Shown piece by piece: positions 37,735-47,084 of a stretch of DNA of 64,000 nucleotides. Each line of letters opens with the position of its first letter. The first letter of the stretch is position 1. A model generated the notes under the pieces. It did not search any database and was not told where the DNA came from. It saw only the letters and a list, made by a program, of their open reading frames with translations. The translations under genes and the position numbers were made by a program. Source of the stretch: Hirudo medicinalis (lineage: Eukaryota > Annelida > Clitellata > Hirudinida > Hirudinidae); the NCBI GenBank assembly GCA_011800805.1, contig MPNW01000091.1, forward strand, positions 32,958 through 96,957. Direction: 5' to 3'.

Positions 37735-38091
37735 ATGAGCAATCTTTCGAACATTGATAAGTTCTTGTTAGACAATGCAAGAATGCTACCAGAAGGGCCT
37801 TCTTTCCTGAAACGCCTGGAATCTAACGGTGAGAAATACATCACAGGAGATTCACGGTTGAGAAGCGAATCGTTCGGTTCTTCCATGGAAGATTCATCCT
37901 TCTCAAGTCTCATGTCCGCAGTCACCATGCCGGATTCTTATGAACATCCTTCGGGACTCTCTTTTTCCCAATATCGAGATTTGTTTTTCAAAAGCAAAGG
38001 AGCGTCTGAAGAAACAGGTTCCAGATGCATGGGACTATCTCTTGGCAACCTTTTATCTGAACGTTTCGGAACAAAAGGGAAAAAGATGTAA
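37735..38091 (+). CDS. unrecognised Ser-rich protein, 118 aa (or first exon of a larger gene)
   Basis: ATG in the context AAACAAATGAG; protein begins MSNLSNIDKFLLDNARM and ends NLLSERFGTKGKKM. Ser is frequent (SESFGSSMEDSSFSSLMS) and there is no signal peptide or membrane segment. A good donor-like site, AACG|GTGAGA, at 37829-37830 in phase 1 would join in frame to the exon at 39542, which starts in phase 1. So this may be the first exon (32 codons used) of the gene annotated at 39542-40221. I cannot decide between an intact 118-aa gene and a spliced exon. Confidence 0.5.
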   Translation: MSNLSNIDKFLLDNARMLPEGPSFLKRLESNGEKYITGDSRLRSESFGSSMEDSSFSSLMSAVTMPDSYEHPSGLSFSQYRDLFFKSKGASEETGSRCMGLSLGNLLSERFGTKGKKM

Positions 38092-38875
38092 AATTCGTCT
38101 GCCATGTTTTAGATGAAATAATCTAGTTTTTAACCACGACCACAAAAACATTCTTGATTTTGAAAATTTAAACATATGACTTTTTGTTCGTCATTCTATC
38201 ACAACAATTCTTTAAACAATGAAAAGTTTAAAACGAGTCCCTTTTGTTACGAAAGAGTTATTTTCGATTTTGAAAATGTTAACTAAACCTATGACTTGAA
38301 GGATCGGGGTTGGTTATGTCGTCGTTCAGAACCGAAGTAAGATTATCATATCAGTTCCTAATGACATTTACATCACGATTTTGATCCACGCATGTGTAAG
38401 ACGTAATTTTGCCACAAGAAATCCAGCATTTTGTTGAAAGCTGATCAATTATTTATGTTCTTAATTTCACTTTTAAAAGGTTTCCATTTAAATTCGCAAT
38501 ACCAACTTATGACGTTTAAACATAAAAATTTGTGTATTAAAATAACAAAAATCGACCAATGATTAAAAATGTGCTGATTTAAATTGTTTTTCGTTTCGGT
38601 CGCAAATAATGGACTGTAACGATTATAAACCAAAATCTTCAGGTCAGTTAACAACTTATGCACATAGCTATTGAAATTTTAGTCAAACTGTACACAAATT
38701 GGAAATAAAATTCGATTGGCCTGTGGAATCTTCAATTGAATCACTTCATGTTGTGCATTCACATCACATTTTCAAGTCTTCCATTTGAAAGTTCTAAGCT
38801 CAACGGTTGAATTTAAAGGTTGAGTAATCGTAATAATGAATCTCTCTATGTTTGTAGCAAAGAATCTATTGATTG

Positions 38876-38952
38876 TTATTATTATTATTTATTATTATTT
38901 ATTATTATTATTATTATTGGTATTATTATTATTATTATTACTATTATTAATT
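38876..38952. repeat. ATT microsatellite
   Basis: (TTATTATTA)n run. Since the LINE fragment at 39095-39405 lies on the minus strand and points here, the run may be its 3' tail. Confidence 0.7.
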
Positions 38953-39094
38953 AACAGCAAGGGCGAACTCCTCGCCGGATGACTCTGAACAATATGAAAA
39001 GCAATCAAAAATCAAATATCATAAGCTTTGTCACCATAAAAATTATCTTTAAGAAATTGTGTTTTGAGGTTTCACCACTTCTTCTGAGAGGGAG

Positions 39095-39405
39095 TTCCAA
39101 GCATGCACCACCCTATTATCGAAAAAAATTGTCTATAATCCCTTTGGCCAATGTAGTTGACAATTTCAGTTCATGTCCTCTTGTTCTTGTGTTTGGACAG
39201 AACATTATTGCAGGGCATGCATCACCTTGCACAGATCCATGTGTCCTATTGTACAACTTGATCAAGTCCTCTCTCCTCCTTCTGTGAACTAAAGAAGGGA
39301 GCTTTAAGAATTTTAATATTTCTTCGTAAATCTGGTGACTGCCGCCGATGATCAACCATGTTTTCTGGACTGCCTCGATGTCGCCAATTAGGCCTTGTCT
39401 AAACG
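39095..39405 (-). mobile_element. LINE reverse-transcriptase fragment, copy 1 of a 311-bp direct repeat
   Basis: Minus strand encodes LIGDIEAVQK, LPSLVHRRRREDLIKLY and TRTRGHELKL, a CR1-like RT C-terminal block. The frame then shifts at a poly-T run into FFDNRVVHAWNSLSEEVV, which runs past 39095 to about 39060. About 97% identical to 40685-40996, with about ten substitutions by eye. Confidence 0.85.
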
Positions 39406-39541
39406 GTTACCATTGTGTCACTCCAAGTGTGACCTAATCAAAGTCTTACACAGGCAAAAATGAGGATGAAAATAAATTTTCCCCAATAAGCTATAAAACA
39501 ATAATGTTTCAAAATCTATTCCGTTATCATTCACGTTGCAG

Positions 39542-40221
39542 GAAAAACACGGCACAAAAACAAACGAAAACCGAAGAATAATGAACCTTCACTTTGTCAA
39601 TGGTTAGTGACGCCATTATATCGATAAATTAATTGATCCAACTAAATGAGTTCATGAAAACATCCTAAATTCGAATTTCAAAATCAATGACCAACAACTT
39701 ACTTGACTTGCAATTGTTTGGGATTTAACAACATTATTTTCTTTCTCCTTTTCAGTCTGAGAGATGAACATTGTGATTCAGGCTTGGTGGATTCAGTTGG
39801 ACCCAGAACAATAAAATTTTCAATTTTTCAGCCTCAAGAGTTTAAAAATAAACACGACAACTACTTCCAAAGTCAGCAATCTCTGATGCCAAACAGTTGT
39901 ATTGCTGAAAATCCAAATTACAAGAATGTCGCGTCTCCTCAAAAGTTGACATTTATAAATACAACTCAGAAAACAAGTGAGAAGTCCTCATCCATTGCAG
40001 AAGACAAGATTGAATTGAAAAAAGACCCTTTGAAAGATGACCAGCCTCAAGTAATTAACGAAGAAGAAATCGTAGAAGAAAGAAAATCTATGAAAGAAAG
40101 TCTTCTAAATGTGGATGAAGTTATAAATGTTCCAAGTCCTGTTGAATTTCCTGTCGCTGAAATAATTCCACAAATAGAGCAATCAGAGGAGAAGGTGTCA
40201 GTCGCGCCCTCGAAAGAATGA
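39542..40221 (+). CDS. unrecognised acidic/charged protein, last two exons
   Basis: Exon 39542-39602 (CACGTTGCAG acceptor; frame KTRHKNKRKPKNNEPSLCQ; donor CAATG|GTTAGT) joins in phase to exon 39756-40221 (TCCTTTTCAG acceptor; CLRDEHCDSGLVDS... to TGA). The last exon contributes 154 residues, rich in Glu/Lys/Ser with EEEIVEERKSMKES, and has no recognised domain. The first listed exon begins in phase 1, so an upstream exon is needed; the phase-1 donor at 37830 is a candidate. Poly(A) signal not obvious. Confidence 0.5.
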
Positions 40222-40437
40222 TAAAGTCTTTTCAATCAATGGAGTCTAAAGTCTAACAGCTGTAGTCTTTCATATAGGTTTTGTCGCTACAAAGGCTCAA
40301 CTGTACTATTCTCAAGTGAGAAGAACTGGACTAAATCTGATTCCTCAAGAGAGATAGAAAATTAATACAGGCAGTTTCCGGAACATCTATTGCATTATGT
40401 TGCTCAATTCAATCTAATTGTAAAAGATATTTGTAAT

Positions 40438-42622
40438 CAGTGACGTAGCAACCGCCCGGGGCGGTCGTAAGATTTGGCGCCCTCCCCCGTTAATAATCCG
40501 TCCGCTAACCTTCAAAAAAGCTCTCAAGTATTTATTTTCATGGAACTACAATCAAATCGGTTAAAAATTTACAAACAAACTTTCCATGATTTTCTTTCGG
40601 CCAAGTTTTTTTTTATAACAGTTTGAAAATTCAGTCCATCGGCAAGTTCCTTCTCTATAGAGAGGAATGCCAAGTCTGTAAGGCTTCCAAGCATGCATCA
40701 CCCTATTATCGAAAAAAATTGACTATAATCCCTGTTGGCCAATGTATTTGACAATTTCAGTTCGTGTCCTCTTGTTCTTGTGTTTGGACTGAACATTATT
40801 GCAGGGCATGCAGCACCTTGCACAGATCCATGTGTCCTATTGTACAACTTGATCAAGTCCTCTCTCCTCCTTCTGTGAACTAAAGAAGGGAGCTTTAAGA
40901 ATTTTAATATTTCTTCGTAAATCTGGTGACTGCCGCCGACGATCAACCATGTTTTCTGGGCTGCCTCGATGTCTCCAATTAGGCCTTGTCTAAACGCTGA
41001 TCGAAGATAGTTTTTTTTAATTTAAGTTTGGAGAAAGAGCGCTCACGGCTGGCAACACTAATAGCCCGGGTAAGGAAGATGCGCGGCAAGATCACAATAT
41101 TAGGATCGGAATCCCCAAGATGGTATCCCTGTATGAAGCTGAAAAGTTCAAAGGGTCCACGATTTTATCGTTTCCTGAAGCTTCCAAAAAAATACTGCAA
41201 TCTCTTCCTTTCGGCAAAGGACTCCCTTTTCTCTATATCTTCATCAACTTCGCCAAGCTGACAATCATAATTATCATCAATCAGATTTGACAGTGTAAGA
41301 AAGGCGTACTTGTTTGCAAGATCATGAACTTGTTGAAATATGCCAAATATTTCCTCAGTCAACCTGTCTATGACATACAGCATTTCATGTCTCAACTATA
41401 AAGGTTTTTAAATACAGCATCAAATCCCAGCGCTACATCAGTCAATCCTTCACCAACCATTCGTTTCTTTTTGCAAATTCGACGCATTCATGCTTATCCC
41501 CATTTCACAGCAGAGATTTCTTGAATTCGATCTTTGCACTGTCCACCATCTTTTCTCTATTCTGAAGAAGGCAATCTCTCAATGCTGTGAGCTTGACAGA
41601 ACTTTGTTGCAGATCCAGCCCTTTTGCTTGAAGATTCTTCCGGGCATCACTGACTTCTGGGAGAACAGATTTCCAAAGGCTCAGAAACGAAAGAAACGAA
41701 AACGACAGTACCGAGTCGAGAATTAAAGATACATCTGATCTTGTGATTGCAATTTCTTCTTCCGTGACCTGCTCCAGGACAGTGACGACTTCAGATAATT
41801 TCTTCACCACAACATTTACAGCGTCTGCTCGACTACTCCATCTAGTTTCCACAGCCCTCTTGATAGTTTTGTCTAAAGCAAAAGTTCCTAACCAGGGACG
41901 TCATTTCAACTTTTCCAGGGGGCAGACCCTTTCTCAACCCAAAATAGTAACCAAAAACTCTGATACTTGATTTACTTCTATTGATTTTAAATAAGTTAAC
42001 TTGCACGCCAAATCAAGTTAACATTTCTGCAAAACGACTATTAAAGAAGAGTAGCAAAACCCCTTGGTGTTTCAAACCAGCTCATGCAATCAGCCTTGGA
42101 AGGAAGCGCTAGGCAAATGGTTGTCCTAACAACTTGTTCAGAATTATTATTTAGGAATCTACTCAGATAAGTAAAACAAACAACTATTGAAAGAAACAAA
42201 GCTTGTACTAATCAAACTTACCGATATGCTTGCGAATCCAAGAATTTACTATTATAAAGGTTTTTAAATACAACAATAAAAGTCGCGAATGAACATAGTA
42301 CCAGAAAGTTGATGGAAACAGAATGCACGAATATGCTATGGTCTCGGAATAGCTCTATATTCTTCTGATCAAAAGAAATCACTGGACGATCTGAGGAACA
42401 GGCATGAATTGATGATGGCCTGATAAGGTGATTCTCTTTGATGTGTGACTCTTGTTTTATATATCAATCGATGCGCAATACCAAATGCCAAATCGACACA
42501 TTTCGAAAGGTCTAAAGTGAGGCAGAAAAAACTGGGGGGGGGGGGGCGGAGGCCGTTTTTTCTATTTTCTATTTTTTACTTACTCTCAAAATGTCGCCCC
42601 CACCCTTGCTAAGCCACCTCTG
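40438..42622 (-). mobile_element. hAT transposon (ZMYM1-like transposase remnant) with perfect 8-bp target duplication
   Basis: The 2,185-bp segment begins CAGTGACGTAGCAACCGCCC and ends (reverse complement) CAGAGGTGGCTTAGCAAGGG, imperfect terminal inverted repeats sharing CAG-G and TAGCAA/TTAGCAA. It is flanked on both sides by TTTGTAAT (40430-40437 and 42623-42630), an exact 8-bp target duplication as hAT insertion makes. The minus strand has transposase pieces METRWSSRADAVNVVVKKL (41800-41852) and EMLYVIDRLTEEIFGIFQQV (about 41320-41395), resembling the ZMYM1/DUF4371 hAT type, but with frameshifts and much of the catalytic region missing. A LINE fragment lies inside. Confidence 0.88.
40685..40996 (-). 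mobile_element. LINE fragment, copy 2 of the 311-bp direct repeat, inside the hAT element
   Basis: Same RT C-terminal block as 39095-39405, with the same orientation and the same two boundaries (TTCCAAGCATGCA to CTTGTCTAAACG). Confidence 0.85.
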
Positions 42623-43690
42623 TTTGTAATATTTAGGTTATAAGTTATATTAACAGCATTTCTTATTACTTTCAATGAATCTTCAAAATGCTTTAAAAAT
42701 GGAATCAGTGCCACGAAAATATTTAATGTGAAATCAAAAATTTGTAAAAATCTGAGCTCTTGACAAGAACATATTAGGGGACAGAATAAAATTGAGAACG
42801 TCATACGTATAAGTTCGAATGTTATAATTTAGATTCTTGGAAATGGCGATGACGTTTAAAAACAATTATGGGGGGTATTTTCACGGAGGGAGTTTTCGAT
42901 ATGACTTAAAAATAATTAAAAATTAGATTTCGAATATTTTATTCATCAACACAAGAAATGGATTGGATTTGGGGCAATTGTGGTCAAACATTCAGATCCC
43001 AGGGTAATTACGTGATGCAAGTTGTACTTATTTGTCCAATTCATGATTTGGACAGTTTTATGCGATTGGTTCAACTTATGTATCTTATACAATCATTTCC
43101 AACGGTAGTGTTATTATTGTTATCATTATTATTATTTATTATTATCATTATTATTATTATCGTAATCATTTTTTCCTCGGCCTCACAAACATAAAAACCA
43201 TGCAACATCCGAAAACCTCTCTGAAAGATTTAGTGTCCGCATAAGGGTCCGAGATCTCCCTGGACAAGAATTAAGGAAAAGAAAGCAATCACCAAAAAAT
43301 GCAACAACATCAACGAATAACCTCATCGAATAACATCAACGATTAATGTTTTTGTAAATTCGCAGTCATTTTCACAGATCTGCTCTTTCGGTGTATATTT
43401 TATAAGAATGGATTCGCAATATTTTGTGAGAATGTTGCAGAGCAGAGAGCACAATGTTCATGAGGTTTGATCATGGGATGCTGCAACCTCTCCAGAACAT
43501 CATTGATTTGTCAGCCATCACTCCTCTCCAGCATATGAAGGCACTTACATCCGGATGCAACTTGTGGGTGCCGACTGGGGCACTCTTCAACATCCACTTA
43601 CGAACTTGGATGTCGTACTTCGAGACCTCCCTGTCATGTTTCCTGTCCAAGTTGAAAACATAGATATAATGAGATAATGGCTACGTCACA
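42623..43690. other. no gene; ATT microsatellite
   Basis: Contains a TTATTATTATT tract at about 43108-43168. A plus ORF across it (42958-43194) becomes poly-Leu/Ile because of the repeat. 43200-43690 may be the degraded 3' part of the neighbouring R2-like element. Confidence 0.45.
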
Positions 43691-44340
43691 ATATATAGGT
43701 GTCGCTTTCCCAGGTGCACAGATCTGGTATTTTAATTCCCTGCTCTGTAGGGATACGGTGCTCCATTTTTGTTGTGTAGCCTTTTACTTTCAGTACGTGA
43801 AATTCCCAGTCTTCTCATAACGCTTGTGCTTCATGTCGTGGGTATCCGTTCCTGAGTATTTCTTGATCACATGGCTTAGAGATTCAAGAGATTGACATTC
43901 ATCATCACATCTTGTGGGAGCCTGAGGGTTCCATCGTGAAGATCTAAGTCTGCAGGGCAGGGCAGCAGTCCGGGTCTTCATGCATTTGATGTATTGAGTG
44001 GATGGAATTCTGGGGACAGCAGCAATCCATTCACTCATTCCAATTCCCTTGGAAAAGGATCTTAAAAGGATCTATCCGTCTACAGTCGTATAAAGGCTCT
44101 CTGAGATTGCCTCTCTCCAGTCATGTTTTGATTGCTTTGCCACCAAAACTTCCGGAACTCTCTCATGACCAAAGTGTTATCTCAGAACATCCGCCATAAT
44201 TTCATTCTTTCTGTGAACTGTCTCAGAGAAGATCTCTGTCAATCTTCTTATTCGAAGACGCCGCATCCATTGTCTGAGCTGAAGAATTCCCAAGCCTCCA
44301 GACTTAACAGGAGTATGATAAAGCTTGATATTATCATTAT
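43690..44340 (-). mobile_element. R2/RLE-type non-LTR retrotransposon C-terminal remnant
   Basis: Minus strand first reads LYHTPVKSGGLGILQLRQWM RRLRIRRL (about 44230-44320), the GGLGIP-like block after the RT. It later reads EWIAAVPRIPSTQYIKCMKT, RTAALPCRL, and CDDECQSLESLSHVIKK...THDMKHKRYE (43790-44035), which matches the Cys-His zinc knuckle C-x3-C-x7-H followed by TH..R..RH before the restriction-like endonuclease of R2-type elements; the second knuckle Cys is Tyr here. Frames are broken. No rDNA context exists, so it is a dispersed or dead copy. Confidence 0.6.
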
Positions 44341-45510
44341 TATTATTATTATTATTATTTGCTAAAATTGGCATCTACTCCTAATAATTGTTCTCAAATT
44401 ACATCAAACACATTCAAGCGAATTTAAAACAGATTGAACAGAAATAACTTTAAATAATTTGAAATTATAATTTCAAGAGCGGAAAAACAAATAGATTCAA
44501 TTTACTTAAACTCATAAACTTCAAGTGTTCATTTATTCGGGATATATTTCTAAAACTTCACTTTAGGCGCTTAGCTCAATAATCGTAACAGCTTAGCACT
44601 AACTAAGCATCCCAACTTGGATAAACGTCTCCAGCTTATTCAGTTAGTCTTTAAGATGTAGAAATGAGTAGGTTTTTAGTTTGGATTTGAACAGTTATAC
44701 TCTTTCCTTTCGCAACATTGTTATTATTATTATTTGACAAATTTAAAGTGGCGTAAGTCCTAAAGGACTTCAAGGCCACTGAAACAGTGCTTTCCAAACG
44801 TTTAAGTATGGTGCAATTCTGCCGAATAATTTTAAGGGCATTTGAAAGGTTAGAGAAACATCCTGGCAAGAATTAAACATTTTGTTTCTCGACTTCTCTG
44901 GGATGATTTGAAAGGTTCCTTCTGTCTAATATCTTATGCAAACTTTGTAGAACCAAGATCACCGTAGATTTTTTTTTGTGCATTTATTGCTAGCCAAGAC
45001 TTTCCTAGTTTCAAACTATGCTGATAAGTATAGTATTTATAAGTATTTCAAACTCAATAAATAACTTAGGTTCTTCAATCGCAAGATGACAATAAGAAAT
45101 TTGCGTGGTTGAATCAATCGTTGCATTGATTACCAGTGAGATTGATGAACAATTTAAAATAAATCAAATAGAAATGACCATCAATTTCATAAATGTTATT
45201 CCTAGGAAAGCCGTCTAAAGTCAACCAAAAACCTAAACCTTCTGGATCGCCCACTTGCAATTGGTAGGAACTATTTTATTTATTATATAGATGTACAATG
45301 GACTATGTATTTAAAAATTGAATCCAAACTAATTAATTAATCCCTTGCTTTAGTTAGTCATGTATTTTCATTGTATTGTCAACCAATAACTAAATACACG
45401 ATGGCCATTATTATTGTTATTTTAACATTAAATTTTTCACCAAATATTTATACTTTATAGCTTTTTTATTGTAATAATGTTGGACCAGTGATGACTTTGG
45501 GTTCATAACG
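44341..45510. other. no gene seen
   Basis: AT-rich, with short (ATT)n runs near 44334-44358 and 44719-44733. A minus ORF at 44651-44869 has no support. Confidence 0.45.
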
Positions 45511-45539
45511 ATGACAGTTCCCAAAAAACAGGTGAAAGC

Positions 45540-46004
45540 ATGAAAACGATTTCAAAGTCGTCTAAGAAGAGCAACAGCGTCCTTGATGTCAAAGAACGTG
45601 ATCTGTCGAAAACACTAACCCAAGATTTACAAACCCAAGATATACCAATCATTTACCAATCAGGTATATCAGTCACCGATGCGCAAACTCTTGAAAGCGA
45701 AGTTCGTGGTACAGAAACCGATATCACCATCACAAGACATCCCACCTTCACCAAAATGTTTCCGCCAAGGAATTTCAGCGCGGACATTGGTCCAAAAATT
45801 AAAATGATGAGTAAAATATCTTTACCGACTCCATCCTTTCAAAGTAATGTCACCATAGCAGACGCTAAAATCGAAAGTATAAAATCACTCAAAACTGCCA
45901 AAGATTTGATGAAAAAGAAACATTCAAAGAAGATGGCACCTATAGTGGAGGATATGGATGTCAACAGTGAATCACAAATATTTGACCCCAATAATCTTCG
46001 GTGA
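45540..46004 (+). CDS. unrecognised Ser/Lys-rich protein, 154 aa
   Basis: Begins MKTISKSSKKSNSVLDVKER and ends SESQIFDPNNLR. It is charged, Ser/Thr-rich and without a signal or membrane segment; residues about 75-100 contain HPTFTKMFPPRNFSADIGPK. No family recognised. A short upstream ORF (45511-45543, MTVPKKQVKA) overlaps the ATG by ATGA. Alternatively AAAACAG at 45525-45531 is a splice acceptor and the exon starts (x)GT-GAA-AGC-ATG, so the true start may be further upstream. An AATAAA at 46196 suggests that the transcript ends about 200 nt downstream. Confidence 0.55.
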   Translation: MKTISKSSKKSNSVLDVKERDLSKTLTQDLQTQDIPIIYQSGISVTDAQTLESEVRGTETDITITRHPTFTKMFPPRNFSADIGPKIKMMSKISLPTPSFQSNVTIADAKIESIKSLKTAKDLMKKKHSKKMAPIVEDMDVNSESQIFDPNNLR

Positions 46005-46195
46005 ACAACTGGAACCAGGATATAATCTCCTCATTGGACGTCTAGTTGCTAATGTTTCATCAATTTGATTTGTTTTTTCATTTCATTTTTGACTTAGCAT
46101 TGGCTTTCCCTTAAATTGACTTTAACAAATCCACTTTTTAACTTTAAAACGTTAATTAGCTAAAATTGATTTTATTTGTGTTCTTCTAATTTATT

Positions 46196-46201
46196 AATAA
46201 A
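46196..46201 (+). terminator. AATAAA polyadenylation signal
   Basis: Canonical signal 192 nt after the stop at 46004. Confidence 0.5.
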
Positions 46202-46436
46202 TGTACTTATAGCTGGACGGATATTTTAGTCTTAATGTTTCTAAAAGATTTTGCCGGAAAACAAACATAAACCAAATCTTACAAGTCTACAGCTATAACG
46301 AATGTGAATCAACAACTAAATCTCTACAGTTACGTGCGATTATCGACGGTTAACTTCAAAAAGCAGCCACAAGTGAAATCACAACCCTGTTTGTCGGAAA
46401 ATTAAGGTTTGCCTCTAGGCATCACCGGATTCACCA

Positions 46437-46563
46437 GGTGGAGGCCCCGGTGCAATGTGGCCAGTCCTGCTGCCCACCCCTGACGAGCCAAAAAAAAAGG
46501 TATCTTTGGTTGGTGGAGGCCCCTGTGCAGCAACACATCCCGACCTTGCCTAAATCCGGCGCT
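46437..46563. repeat. dispersed repeat copy 1 (CTTTGGTTGGTGGA family)
   Basis: Two imperfect tandem units, each starting GGTGGAGGCCCC (46437 and about 46513). The second half (46477-46563, with ATCTTTGGTTGGTGGAGGCC and TGCCTAAATCCGG) is closely matched at 61636-61716 in the same orientation. It is unusually GC-rich for the region. Class unknown; possibly a SINE or satellite monomer. Confidence 0.7.
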
Positions 46564-47084
46564 GGGTGTAGGATCCACTTATGTATCGCTCCAGTAAGTA
46601 GGACAATCAAACTAAATCGTCGGTTTGATCGATTCAGACATCCGATGAATTTAATATCGCGCCCTTTGTGATAAAAGTGCTCCGGACAAAACAGTCTATC
46701 GGGCGGAGTTGCAAAAATAGATGCTTCGTTAGTTGTTGATATTTTAAATGTCGAAAATATCGAAGGAAGTTGGGTTGATTAATAAGTTTAAACAATGACT
46801 AAATCCTTGCCAGGCACTAAGTTGAAATTAAATAGCCCATGCAGTTTTTGAGAATGTGATTTACAATAGCTCAAATATTTACTTGGTAAATTAATTATTC
46901 AATAAAGTTGTTTTAAAATGAAGATTTAAGAATCTAACACAACAAACGCCGGGATTTTTGGCAAGTACCGGTTTTCTGAGGTTTCGATGTTGTTAATATT
47001 ATAATATATCACAAATAATTTGGAATTCACAGTTCTTAGACCTCTGGATGTTTTCTAAATCTTACTTAAGGGCAGCAAGGAGAA

